A stretch of DNA of 64,000 nucleotides from Smallanthus sonchifolius. Taxonomy: Eukaryota > Streptophyta > Magnoliopsida > Asterales > Asteraceae. Where the stretch lies: the NCBI GenBank assembly GCA_023525975.1, contig JAKNSE010000037.1, positions 3,206,501 to 3,270,500 of the forward strand. The letters run 5' to 3'. The position numbers and the translations under genes are program-made. The notes beneath the pieces were generated by a model. The model did not search any database. It was not told the origin of the DNA and saw only the letters and a program-made list of their open reading frames with translations. The number at the start of each line of letters is the position of its first letter. Position 1 is the first letter of the stretch. Shown one piece after another: positions 46,411 to 56,391 of the stretch.

Positions 46411-46542
46411 TTGCACTGCGCAGCAAGTACATGGAACTCAGAATTGTGTGAAGTTTTGATTGAGGAAGGTGCCGATATTGATGTTATTGATAGAGCAGGA
46501 CAAACTCCTATTATGAATGCAGTGATATGCTATAACAAAGAG
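46411..46542 (+). pseudogene. ankyrin-repeat exon fragment
   Basis: LHCAASTWNSELCEVLIEEG then ADIDVIDRAGQTPIMNAVIC fits about one and a third ankyrin repeats (LH.AA, GADI, D..G.TP). It ends at a plausible donor (AAAGAG then GTATAT). No acceptor-linked partner exon was identified. Confidence 0.6.
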
Positions 46543-46792
46543 GTATATAGTATTAGTACATACATACCTTATTCATTGGATTTGTGTGTATTTACACTTT
46601 AAACATAATCTTGCAGATGGAAATGAAAGCTTATGAAGTAACTATAGAAAATGAGACTTGTTTTTATACCAGTGGTTATGTTATGTATCATGATCATACT
46701 CTACTGAAGCGCTAAAATAACATACATTTTCCATCTCTGTATTGTTAATTTAATTTAGATTTCATGTTTTTGACCAGATTTTACATTGTAAA

Positions 46793-46831
46793 TTGTTGCC
46801 TCCTCCGCATCGCACGGTTTCCTACTATATA
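46793..46831 (+). other. Helitron-like 3' terminus
   Basis: TGCCTCCTCCGCATCGCACG then GTTTCCTACTATA: GC-rich hairpin (CCG...CGG) followed by T-rich bases and a CTA end. The family A MITE begins in the TA immediately after. Confidence 0.45.
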
Positions 46832-47165
46832 GGGGAGGGATCAAGAGAAAACCACAAAGTTAGGCGAAAACCGAGAAAACCACATCATTTTAGTCAATTT
46901 TTTTATTTACGTATACGTATCCAAAAACAATTTTTTTGATTTACTTATATGTAACCGCAATTTTTTTGTTTTATGTTTACATATACGTAACACTGTGTAA
47001 AAATGTTTTTTGCTGAAATGTTTAATATTACATTGATACTCTTATAAATAAATAAAAATAAAATAAAATAAAAAATAAATATTATTATATAATTGGGTAA
47101 AATTGGTTTTTTTAGTGGTTTTCTCGGTTTTCGCCTAACTTGTGGTTTTCTCTGGAACCCTCCCC
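46832..47165 (+). mobile_element. TA-chain element 1: family A MITE
   Basis: Ends GGGGAGGGATCAAGAGAAAA / TTTTCTCTGGAACCCTCCCC, about 50-bp inverted repeats. TTTACGTATACGTA and related palindromes inside. TA runs on both sides. Confidence 0.8.
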
Positions 47166-47191
47166 TATATATATATATCTATATATAATAT

Positions 47192-47536
47192 GGGGTGAGT
47201 TCACTAGAAAACTTATTTTCATGAGAAAACCAAAAAACTCCTACTGCATGTGTAGTACACCCAAAAACCTAAACCCCCCACCCCACCCCCACTCAAAAAC
47301 CTAAACCCACCCCACCCACCCCTCCAAAAACCTAACTTAAAAGCTAAACTAAACCCAAAAGCTAAACCCAGTTTTTTTTTTGAACGGGGACGACGTGGGG
47401 AACAATGTTTTCGAACCACTTTTTTAGTTTTTGATTTATTTTTTGAGTTATGATTTTTTTATTTTTATGTTTTTACCTTTAATAAGTAGTTTTTTAGTTT
47501 TTTCATGAACATTGAGTTTTCTTATGATTCTTACCC
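47192..47536 (+). mobile_element. TA-chain element 2: family D MITE
   Basis: Left end GGGGTGAGTTCACTAGAAAA, right end GAACATTGAGTTTTC...TTACCC. The first half is C-rich (AAAACCTAAACCCCCCACCC). A conserved block with CGGGGACGACGTGGGGAACA follows at 47383. Copies at 54592, 54996 and 55452. Confidence 0.65.
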
Positions 47537-47558
47537 TATAAATATATATATATATATA

Positions 47559-47744
47559 GGGACATGTTCAATTGATAACCATAATTTTGGCGAGAACTAA
47601 AAGAACCATGCATTCTACACAAATGCATACATGCATCCTTACTTTATATATGCAAAAATGCATCCATGCATCCTTAAATTTGTGTAGAAATACATGGTTC
47701 TTTTGGTTCTCGCCAAAACTATGGTTCTTACTTGAACATGTCCC
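47559..47744. mobile_element. TA-chain element 3: family E fold-back MITE (186 bp)
   Basis: Nearly the whole element is one inverted repeat with arms of about 85 bp: GGGACATGTTCAATTGATAA against TTACTTGAACATGTCCC, and TTTTGGCGAGAACTAAAAGA against TCTTTTGGTTCTCGCCAAAA. The loop carries ATGCATCC repeats. A transcript would form a long hairpin. Confidence 0.85.
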
Positions 47745-47754
47745 TATATATATA

Positions 47755-48302
47755 GGGGAAGGTTCCACTAAGAAATGGTCTTTCGCTATGAAACGCTAAG
47801 AAGTAGGTCAAACGAACTCCGATTGAGCTCATTCCAGCGACGTTGGAACCGTCTTATCGAACTCTAATCCGGACCCAAAAATCTAACCCCCCCTCCACCC
47901 GCACCCCCAAAAACCTAAACCCCCCATCCAACGTCACCCCAACCCAAAAAGCCTAAAACCACCGCCCCCCCCACCCCACCCCCCCCCCCCCAAAACCTAA
48001 ACCCACCCCAACCCACACCCAAAAACCTAAACCCCCCACCCCCCAAAAAAACCTAAATCATAAAATCTAAACCCTAAAAGCTAAACCCTAAGGCTAAACC
48101 ATAAGGCTAAAACCCTAAAATTCAAACGTAAAATCTAAACCTTAAAAGCTAAACCCTAAAAGCTAAGATGGTAGAGTTCGACGAGACGGTTCCAACGCCG
48201 CTGAAATGAGCTCAATTGGAGTTCGTTTGATATGGTTTCTAAGCGTTTTGGTTATTTATTAGTTTTCTTAGCGAAAACCTACTTCTTATTTGATCCTCCC
48301 TC
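47755..48302 (+). mobile_element. TA-chain element 4: family C MITE
   Basis: Left GGGGAAGGTTCCACTAAGAA, then GAACTCCGATTGAGCTCATT and CGTTGGAACCGTCTTATCGA. The middle is C-rich telomere-like (CCTAAACCCCCC, ACCCTAAAAGCTAAACCCTA). The right arm is the inverted left arm. Long inverted repeats of about 120-150 bp. Confidence 0.8.
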
Positions 48303-48314
48303 TATATATATATA

Positions 48315-48454
48315 GGGTGAGAATCTCTGACCACACATTTATTTTAATCTTATTTTAATACATTCCCCAAAAGTCAAACACTCAATTAACTATAATAAAT
48401 ATGTGGTCAGAATATGGTTTTTTTGGTTTACACATTTACATTTGATCCTTTTCC
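48315..48454. mobile_element. TA-chain element 5: family F MITE (140 bp)
   Basis: GGGTGAGAATCTCTGACCAC ... TTTGATCCTTTTCC between TA runs. An internal inverted pair TGACCACACATTTA / TAAATATGTGGTCA. Single copy in the window. Confidence 0.55.
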
Positions 48455-48474
48455 TATATATATATATATATATA

Positions 48475-48794
48475 GGGGAAGGATCAAGAGAAAACCACAA
48501 AGTTAGGCGAAAACCAAGAAAACCACTAAAACAATGTGTAATACTATGGGTTACGTATACGTTACCGTAATTTTTTTGTTTTCTGTTTACGTATACGTAA
48601 AACTATGGGTTACGTGTACGTAAGCCAATATTTAAGTGATTTTTTGGTAAAAATGTGTAATATTACATTGATACTCTTATAAAAAAATAAAATAAAATAA
48701 AAAATAAATATTATGATATTATTGGTTAAAATTGGTTTTTTAATGGTTTTCTCGGTTTTCGCCTAACTATGTGGTTTTCTCTGGAACCCTCCCC
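48475..48794 (+). mobile_element. TA-chain element 6: family A MITE
   Basis: Ends GGGGAAGGATCAAGAGAAAA / GGAACCCTCCCC; keeps the TTACGTATACGT and TTACGTGTACGTAA internal motifs of the 20400 copy. Confidence 0.8.
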
Positions 48795-49154
48795 TATATA
48801 TAGGGTTGTGTTCCTATCAAAACCCACTTTTAGTTTAAAAACCCTAAAACCCACTTCAACCAATCAAAAATTGACACATATCTCTTGACTTTATTTTAAG
48901 AAAAGGGTATTATGGACCTTTCACTATGAATTCATATTTTCAAAGATTTACTATTTTAACTTTTTTGGTTTTTTCTTCTGTACTATACTTCCTTTATTTT
49001 TTTAATAAAAAGATTCTCCTTTTTTTAAAAAACTTGATAACTTTTTTTATTTTATGTTATTTTTTAACAAAAAGTGCACCATTAAACTTATCACTTTTTT
49101 CTCTTTAATTCCATTATAGTTTCGTCATTTTTTTTCAGATGTCCGTAATTAAAT

Positions 49155-49310
49155 TGGTGTAACTACAGGTTACATTAGTGTAACGCACATGGATTGCGTG
49201 ACTACAGATAGTTACATTGGTCTAAAACTCTAGTTACATTAGTGTCATGATCGTTACATTGGTGTGATATAGATCGTTACATTGGTGTAAAGAACAATTA
49301 TGTTGGTGTA
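49155..49310. repeat. array of TTACATTGGTGTAA-like quasi-palindromes
   Basis: About seven copies (GTTACATTAGTGTAAC, GTTACATTGGTGTAA, TATGTTGGTGTAACG) at 15-30 bp spacing. Confidence 0.65.
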
Positions 49311-49339
49311 ACGAACATAGCTTGCATAAAATCCAACAA

Positions 49340-49590
49340 TTATGTTGTTTGTTCCTCCTCCTCACTCCATAATTCTATTGGGCTGTTGGATGTGTGTGAA
49401 TTTGCTAAAGCATTTCTTAGCAATTCTCTCGCTTCTTCGCCCTGTGTTACATTATTTTGGTCATTACCTTATCTGGGTAATAAAAATACAATATAATCTT
49501 AACATTACTTACCTGAGTTAGACTTTGAATTGCTTCCAATGTAGACGACGTTCTTCATTTTACCCAAATTATCTGATAATGTTACAGTCA
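49340..49590 (-). pseudogene. captured 3' gene fragment with an intron, unrecognised
   Basis: On the minus strand an exon ending ...NVVYIGSNSKSNS meets a donor CTCAG then GTAAGT at 49512. The next exon (49441-49340) starts after an acceptor (TAACACAG) and reads GEEARELLRNALANSHTSNS then PIELWSEEEEQTT and a stop. Consistent splice sites and a terminal stop suggest a captured gene end. Family not recognised. Confidence 0.4.
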
Positions 49591-50463
49591 TTAACCAGAA
49601 TCAGAAAAATAACAAACTACTACAGGCATGATACTATGATAAAAAAGTAAAATCAATATAAAAAAAAGCCAGAAACAAATAAGCTGCAAATGAAAGATGG
49701 AAATTAAATTGATATTTCTTATAACATAAAATTAAAAGCAAAAGATCACCAAATGCATATGCAGTCGAATTAGAAAATTAAACAAATAAGATGCAAATGA
49801 AACAAGTGGAGCCTTATCAAATCACTTTCGTTGCAAAAAATCTAGAACAAGTTCTAGGATTTGTAAACAAATTAAGCCTTATCATCACAAAGACAACTAC
49901 GACCACAAATCCAACTAATACTCGTTTTTCCAGAATCAAGTGGATTCCCCTCTAAGTGCCATTTTATTAATTTAACAATTACGGTTAACAATCCAGATTC
50001 AAGTGGATTACACCTTTTATTTTTTAGGGTTAGGGATTTGGGTATTTTTGATTCGTTGATGAAGAAATTAAGAAAAAGAGTACCTGTTACCAATTTGTAG
50101 ATGAAGAAACCATTTGCAAACCAAAATCGAACCAAAATCAACTTGATAAGAACCGAAATCTGATGAAGGAATTTTCAAATATAAGGGGTGTGAAGTTCTG
50201 TAGAAGAATTGGTAAAGTTGTGTTTTATGGGAAATATGTATGTACTGTAAGATATCAAAAAAGTAATTACAGTTGGTTCAGAGTTCAACAGGGTAGTAAA
50301 TCTCTATACTACCCCTAAGTACAATTTGATTTATTAAAATAATGTACTTTAAATTCTGTCCATTGGATTGCTTCCATACTTAGGAATTCAAGCATTGTGA
50401 TGTAGTTTTAAGATTTTGACAAGAATAGTGGGTTTGGATTTGAGCAGCATCCATATATATATA

Positions 50464-51007
50464 GGGGAAGTTTCCACTAATCAGTGGTTTTTCGTTAAGA
50501 AACGCTAAGAAGTGGGTCAAACGAACTCCGATTGAGCTCATTCCAGCGTCGTTGGAACCGTCTCATTGAACTCTAATCTGGACCCAAAAACCTAAACCCC
50601 CCCTCCACCCGCACCCCCAAAAACCTAAACCCCCCTCCAACCCCACCCTAAAAAGCCTAAAACCACCACCCCCACCCCCCCAAAACCTAAACCCTCCCAC
50701 CCCACCCACCCCCCCCCCCCCAAAAAAAACCTAAACCCACCCCCACCCACCCCCAAAAACCTAAACCCCCCACTCCCCCCAAAAAAAAACTTAAACCATA
50801 AAATCTAAACCCTAAAAGCTAAACCTTAAGGCTAAACCATAAAGCTAAAACTGTAAAATTCAAACGTAAAATCCAAACCTTAAAAGCTAAGATGGTAGAG
50901 TTCGACGAGACGGTTCCATCGTCGCTGAAATGAGCTCAATCGGAGTTCGTTTCAAAACGTTTTGGTCATTTCTTAGCGAAAATCTACTTCTTATTTGAAC
51001 CTCCATC
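50464..51007 (+). mobile_element. TA-chain element 8: family C MITE
   Basis: Same layout as 47755-48302: GGGGAAGTTTCCACTAATCA, GAACTCCGATTGAGCTCATT, a long CCTAAACCCCCACCC middle and an inverted right arm ending TTTGAACCTCC. Confidence 0.8.
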
Positions 51008-51019
51008 TATATATATATA

Positions 51020-51510
51020 TATAAACCCCACCCCCACCCCCCAAAAGCCTAAAACCCCCACCCCAACCCCCCCAAAACCTAACCCCCACCCCACCCTACT
51101 CCGAAAAACCTAAACCCCCCCCCCACCCTCACCCCCAAAAACCTAAATCCTAACAAAAAAAAACCCTAAAAAGCCGAAAAAGTCGTCTAAAAACACTACC
51201 ACCATCCCCCAAAAGCCTAAACCTTCAACCCAACCCCCACAAAAACCTAACCCTCAACCCACCCACAAAAACCTAAAACCCCCCACCCCCCCCCCCAAGC
51301 CTAAATACTAAAATCTAAACCCTAAGGCAAAAACTAAACCATAAAATCTAAACCCTACAAGCTAAGATCGTAGAGTTCGACGAGACAGTTCCAACTCCGC
51401 CGAAATGAGTAAAATCGGAGTTCGTATGAGCCGGTTATGAGCGTTTTAAACGACTTTTTACACTTTTTACACTTTCTTGACTTTTTAGCGGATCCCTATA
51501 TTATATGTAT
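51020..51510 (+). mobile_element. TA-chain element 9: variant C', left arm lost
   Basis: Starts directly in the C-rich middle. The right arm holds GAGTTCGACGAGACAGTTCC, GAGTAAAATCGGAGTTCGTA and AACGACTTTTTACACTTTTT. It is the inverted partner of the next element. Confidence 0.6.
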
Positions 51511-51527
51511 ATATATAAATATATATT

Positions 51528-52000
51528 TGTGAGGTTTCGCTAAAAAGTCAAAAAAGTGTAAAAAGTCGTTTAAAACGCTCATAACCGGCTCATACGAACT
51601 CCGATTTTACTCATTTCGGCGGCGTTGGAACCGTCTCGTCGAACTCTACGATCTTAGCTTGTAGGGTTTAACTTTAATGGTTTAGATTTTAGGGTTTATC
51701 TTTTGCCTTAGGATTTAGCATTATGGTTTAGCTTTTAGTATTTAGGCTTTTGGGGGGTGGGGGTTGAGGTTTTTGGGGGTGGGGTGGGGTTGGAGGTTTA
51801 GGCTTTTGCAGGGTGGTGGTGGTGTTTTTAGACGACTTTTTAGGGTTTTTTTTGTTAGGATTTAGGTTTTTCGGGGTGGGGGTGGGGGGGTTTTAGGTTT
51901 TTCGGGGTGGGTGGGGGTGGGGGTTTTAGGCTTTTTGGGGTGGTGGTGAGGTTTTTAAAAGACTTTTTACAATTTTTAGCCTTCTTAAAATATCCCTCCC
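51528..52000 (-). mobile_element. TA-chain element 10: variant C', inverted
   Basis: Begins TGAGGTTTCGCTAAAAAGTC and mirrors 51020-51510: AACTCCGATTTTACTCATTT, GGAACCGTCTCGTCGAACTC, then a G-rich middle. With element 9 it makes an imperfect palindrome of nearly 1 kb. Confidence 0.65.
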
Positions 52001-52017
52001 ATATATATATATATATA

Positions 52018-52586
52018 GGGGGAGGTTCAAATAAGAAGTAGGTTTTCGCTAAGAAATTTAAGAAATTACCAAAACGCTTAGAAACGATATCAAACGAACC
52101 CCGATTGAGCTCATTTCAGCGGCGTTGGAACCGTTTCGTCGAACTCTACCATCTTAGATTTTAAGGTTTACCTTTTAAGGTTTAGATTATACGTTTGAAT
52201 TTTATGGTGGTTTGGCCTTATGGTTTAGCTTTTAGGGTTTAGATTTTATGGTTCAGGTTTTTTTGGGGGGTGGGTGGGGAGGGGTTCAGGTTTTTAGGGG
52301 TGGGTGGGGGTGGATTTAGGTTTTTTTTGGGGGGGCGGGTGGGTGGGGGGTTTAGGTTTTTTTTGGGGGGGGGGGGGGGGGTTGGGGGTTTACGCTTTTT
52401 GGGGTGGGGTTGGAGGGGTGGTTTAGGCTTTTGGGGGTGCGGGTGGGGGGGGGTTAGGTTTTTGGGTCCGGATTAGAGTTCGATGAGACGGTTCCAACGC
52501 CGCTGGAATGAGCTCAATCGGAGTTCGTTTGACCCACTTCTTAGCGTTTCTTAGCGAAAAAACCACTTCTTAGTGAAACCTTCCCC
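52018..52586 (-). mobile_element. TA-chain element 11: family C MITE
   Basis: GGGGGAGGTTCAAATAAGAA ... CTTAGTGAAACCTTCCCC. Arms over 150 bp are inverted copies with GCGGCGTTGGAACCGT / ACGGTTCCAACGCCGC. The middle is G-rich on this strand, the reverse of elements 4 and 8. Confidence 0.8.
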
Positions 52587-52592
52587 TGTATG

Positions 52593-52665
<73 letters not shown>
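52587..52665. repeat. (TA)n microsatellite between elements 11 and 12
   Basis: About 79 bp, nearly pure TA after an initial TGTATGTATG; one of the longest of the chain's spacers. Confidence 0.95.
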
Positions 52666-52667
<2 letters not shown>

Positions 52668-53723
52668 GGAAGGTTCAAATAAGAAGTGTAATTTGGCTAA
52701 AAAGCAATCTCATCCATTCAATTGGATGATCAAGGGTTGAGATTTAAGTATATGAAAATTAAGGGGTGGAAGGGTATTTAAGTAATAGCCACTTTTGTTG
52801 ACTTTTTTCAACTTCCCCCTACTTTTTTTAAACGTTCATAACTTTTTCATAGGGCATTATTTTTAAAAGAAAATTATACCATAAAATCGAGCGTTTTTTT
52901 ATCTTTAATTTGAGTATAGTATTGCTACATTTTATTTTAAAAACAAAATCGACACTTAATGAAATTATGCTAGTTTACGTAAATGTGCTCGTTTATGGGA
53001 AAACAGCACAATTTAGCACATTTAAAATTTGCTGGTTTTTTGTAAAATAGCACAATTTACGTAAATGTGCCGACTTCTTTAATTTGTGCTACTTTTAGTC
53101 AATTATTATGTGACTAATTTGGTAGCATTCTTTAAAAATTAAAAATCAAAACATCCATACACCAACAAAACGGTTCAGTGGTACGTAAATGTGTTGGCCT
53201 CTTTAATGTTGTTTTGTGCTGGTTTGATATACTGCTTTTTGTTGTGCTGGTTTTGTTTGTGCTGGGTTAGATAAGAAAAGTAAGTTACACAATTAACCGT
53301 GTTATTTTGGTGTTGTTTTATGATAAAGCAGCACAATTAATTGTGCTAATTTACAATGCAGCACAATTAATTGTGCTGTTTTTGCATAAACAAGCACATT
53401 TACGTAAACTTAACACAATTTCATTAAGTGTTGATTTTTTTTAGTAAAAAAATATAGCAATAATATACTTGAATTAAAGGTAAAAAAACGCTTGATTTTA
53501 TGGTGTAATTTTTTTTTTAAAATAAGGTCGTATGAAAAAGTTGTGTACGCTTAAAAAAAAGTGGGTGAATTTGAAAAAAAGTCAACAATTTTGGGTTTTC
53601 TAAGAATTCCCTTCCACCCCTTATTTTTCTTACACTTAAATCTCTACCATTTATCATCCAATTGAACGGATGAGATTGCTTCTTAGGCTTCTTAGACAAA
53701 TTGTACTTCTTAGGGGAACCATC

Positions 53724-53726
<3 letters not shown>
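52666..53726. mobile_element. TA-chain element 12: family H, about 1.06 kb
   Basis: Ends GGGGAAGGTTCAAATAAGAA / GTACTTCTTAGGGGAACCAT then CCCC. The inverted repeats reach about 130 bp and include GCAATCTCATCCATTCAATT against AACGGATGAGATTGC. The middle repeats TTTACGTAAATGTGC and GCACAATTAATTGTGC palindromes. No ORF of note. Confidence 0.8.
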
Positions 53727-53766
<40 letters not shown>

Positions 53767-53773
<7 letters not shown>

Positions 53774-54113
53774 GTTCAAGAGGAAACCACACAGTTAGAC
53801 GAAAAACGAGAAAACACTTAAAAAACCAATTTTAACGAATAATATAATAATATTTATTTTTTATTAATATAAATTATTTTTTATTTTATTTTAGTTTTAT
53901 TTATTTATTTATAAGAGTATCAATGTAATATTACACATTTTTACCAAAAAATCATTTAAATATTGGCTTACGTATACGTAACCCATAATGTTACGTATAC
54001 GTAAACAGAAAACAAAAAAATTGCGGTTACGTATACGTAGCACATAGTATTACACATTGTTTTAGTGGTTTTCTCGGTTTTTGTCTAACTTTGTGGTTTT
54101 CTCTTGCTCCCTC

Positions 54114-54116
<3 letters not shown>
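53767..54116 (-). mobile_element. TA-chain element 13: family A MITE, opposite orientation
   Basis: Ends GGGTAGGGTTCAAGAGGAAA / CTCTTGCTCCCTCCCC. The interior is the reverse of the 20400 copy, with TTACGTATACGTAA near 53967 and 53993. Confidence 0.8.
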
Positions 54117-54158
<42 letters not shown>

Positions 54159-54164
54159 TATATA

Positions 54165-54472
54165 GGTGGAGGATCAAATAAGAAGTAAGTTTTCGCTAAG
54201 AAATCTAAGAAATGATCAAAACGCTTAGAAACGGTATCAAACAAACTCCGATTGAGCTCATTTCAGCGGCGTTGGAACCGTCTCGTCGAACTCTACCATA
54301 TTAGCTTTTAGGGTTTAGTTGGGGGTGCGGGTGGAGGGGGTTTAGGTTATTGGATCTGGATTAGAGTTAGATGAGGCGGTTCCAACGCCGCTGGAATGAG
54401 CTCAATCGGAGTTCGTTTGACCCACTTCTTAGCGTGTTTTAGCGAAAAACCACTTCTTAGTGGAACCTTCCC

Positions 54473-54473
<1 letters not shown>
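54165..54473. mobile_element. TA-chain element 14: family C MITE lacking most of the middle
   Basis: Both arms are present (GCGGCGTTGGAACCGTCTCG, GCGGTTCCAACGCCGC) but the G-rich centre is reduced to about 50 bp. It shows that the arms define the family. Confidence 0.75.
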
Positions 54474-54522
<49 letters not shown>

Positions 54523-54556
54523 GTATGTATATATATATATGTATATATATATATAC

Positions 54557-54591
<35 letters not shown>
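54474..54591. repeat. (TA)n tract with interspersed ATGTAT/ATACAT
   Basis: About 118 bp of TA units with regularly placed GTA and TAC interruptions. Confidence 0.9.
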
Positions 54592-54827
54592 GCTTTTGGG
54601 TTTAGTTTAGCTTCTATGATCGGTTTTTAGAGGGGTGGGGTAGGGGGGTTAGGTTTTTGGGGGGTGGGTGGAGGGTTTAGGTTTTTGGAGGGTGGGTGCG
54701 GTGGGGTTAGGTTTTTAGGTGGGGGTGGGGGTTTAGGTTTTTGAGGGGGTTAGGTTTTTTAAAGGTGTACTACACATATGCAGTACCTTTAATGAGGAGT
54801 TTTTTGGTTTTCTCATGAACTCAACCC
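54592..54827 (-). mobile_element. TA-chain element 15: half of a family D MITE
   Basis: Starts in the middle (AGCTTTTGGGTTTAGTTTAG) and ends CATGAACTCAACCC. It is the near-exact inverted counterpart of 54996-55245. Confidence 0.75.
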
Positions 54828-54995
<168 letters not shown>

Positions 54996-54999
<4 letters not shown>

Positions 55000-55394
55000 T
55001 GAGTTCATGAGAAAACCAAAAAACTCCTCATTAAAGGTACTGCATATGTGTAGTACACCTTAAAAAAACCTAACCCCCTCAAAAACCTAAACCCCCCACC
55101 CCACCCCCACCCCCACCTAAAAACCTAACCCCACCGCACCCACCCTCCAAAAACCTAAACCCTCCACCCACCCCCCAAAAACCTAACCCCCCTACCCCAC
55201 CCCTCAAAAAACCGAACATAGAAGCTAAACTAAACCCAAAAGCTAAACCGATTATTTTTTCGAGTTTTTTTTAAACGAGGACGACGTGGGAAACAAGGTC
55301 TCCGAAGCACTTTTTAATTTTTGTCTTATTTTTTGAATTATGATTTTTTTACCTTTAATAAGTAATTTTTTTGTTTTCTCATGAACAATGAGTT

Positions 55395-55397
<3 letters not shown>
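54996..55397 (+). mobile_element. TA-chain element 16: family D MITE
   Basis: GGGTTGAGTTCATGAGAAAA, AAAGGTACTGCATATGTGTA, a C-rich middle, and the GAGGACGACGTGGGAAACAA block. The right end (TTCTCATGAACAATGAGTTT) runs into TA without the usual CCC. Confidence 0.75.

Positions 55398-55451
<54 letters not shown>
55398..55451. repeat. (TA)n microsatellite
   Basis: About 27 TA units between two family D elements. Confidence 0.95.
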
Positions 55452-55455
<4 letters not shown>

Positions 55456-56103
55456 GAAGTTCATAAGAAAACTAACATTTAGGGAGAGAACTAGAGAACT
55501 ACTCATTAAAGACAAAAAAAAATTATAACTCAAAATATAAATAAAAAACTAAAAAAGTGGTTCGGAGAACTTGTTTCCCACGTCGTCCTCGTTCAAAAAA
55601 ATAGCCGGTTTAGCTTTAGGGTTTAGTTTTTTGTGTATACTTTAACTTTTAGGTTAGGTTTTTTCAGAGGGGGGGGGGGGGGGTTTAGGTTTTTGGGGGT
55701 GGGTGGGGGGTTTATGTTTTTTTTTTTTTTTTTTTGGGGGGGGGGGGGGGGTTGGTGGGTGGGGTTAGGTTTTTGGGTGGGGTGGGGGGGTTTAGGTTTT
55801 TGGGGGTGTGTTAGGTTTTTGGGGTGATATTACACATATGCAATATTGAAATTAAGAAGAAAAAAAAGACGAGTTAATTCTTATTTTTTATAACGTTATT
55901 TATATTTAAATGAAAGATAAAGAAATTCTTGATTTAATGGTGTAATTTAAAAAAAAAAAATAATAATGTATGCAAAAGATAGAAATGTTTAAAGATTTAT
56001 ATATTTTAAGTTTTAATTTTACCAATCCTCTTTAAAATTCCACCCTTTCTTTTTTTAGTGTTTCTGTAGTTCTCTCATTAAAGTGAGTTGTCTCATGAAC
56101 TCA

Positions 56104-56107
<4 letters not shown>
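55452..56107 (-). mobile_element. TA-chain element 17: family D MITE, longer variant
   Basis: GGGTGAAGTTCATAAGAAAA ... CTCATGAACTCAACCC. It carries TTCCCACGTCGTCCTCGTTC (the reversed family D block), a G-rich middle and TTACACATATGCAATATTGA. Confidence 0.7.
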
Positions 56108-56147
<40 letters not shown>

Positions 56148-56151
<4 letters not shown>

Positions 56152-56375
56152 GTTAATGTTACATATATGTAAACACTATGTGTCACGTATATGTAACATT
56201 ATTTGGTATGTATACGTAAGATTCATCATTTCCGTATTTACGTTCAAAATATTTATTCAAGATACTTAAATACTTTTTTAACAATTAAAAGAAAAAATAA
56301 TTTATAAATGATGTGAATGTTATATAGTGGTTAGCACGGTTATCACATAAAAAGTTGGTTACCATAACCTAACCC
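56148..56375 (+). mobile_element. TA-chain element 18: family B MITE, left end lost
   Basis: Aligns with 58921-59228 from AATGTTACATATATGTAAAC onward and ends ACCATAACCTAACCC. The left third is replaced by TA. Confidence 0.75.
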
Positions 56376-56391
56376 TATATATATATATATA

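Larger units (their letters stand above)
41020..46831 (+). mobile_element. Helitron-like region with captured gene fragments (5' end not found)
   Basis: The right end CCTCCGCATCGCACGGTTTC then CTACTATA resembles plant Helitron 3' ends: a GC-rich hairpin about 10 bp before CTRR, the last bases here altered by a MITE insertion into TA. Upstream are exon-like fragments of at least three unrelated genes, all plus strand, with intron borders. A 5' TC terminus and Rep/helicase genes were not seen. Chance collection of fragments remains possible. Confidence 0.45.
48803..50452. mobile_element. TA-chain element 7: family G, about 1.65 kb, carries a gene fragment
   Basis: Imperfect termini GGGTTGTGTTCCTATCAAAA then CCCACTT, against AGTGGGTTTGGATTTGAGCA then GCATCC. 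It contains an array of GTTACATTGGTGTAA-like motifs (49155-49310) and a minus-strand gene fragment (49340-49590). The outer inverted repeats are weak, so the borders rest mainly on the TA runs. Confidence 0.5.

Noticed and set aside
52270..52476. Gly/Phe-rich ORFs in G-rich stretches (also 55633-55827)
   Set aside because: They come from the G-rich interiors of family C/D MITEs and vary with homopolymer length.
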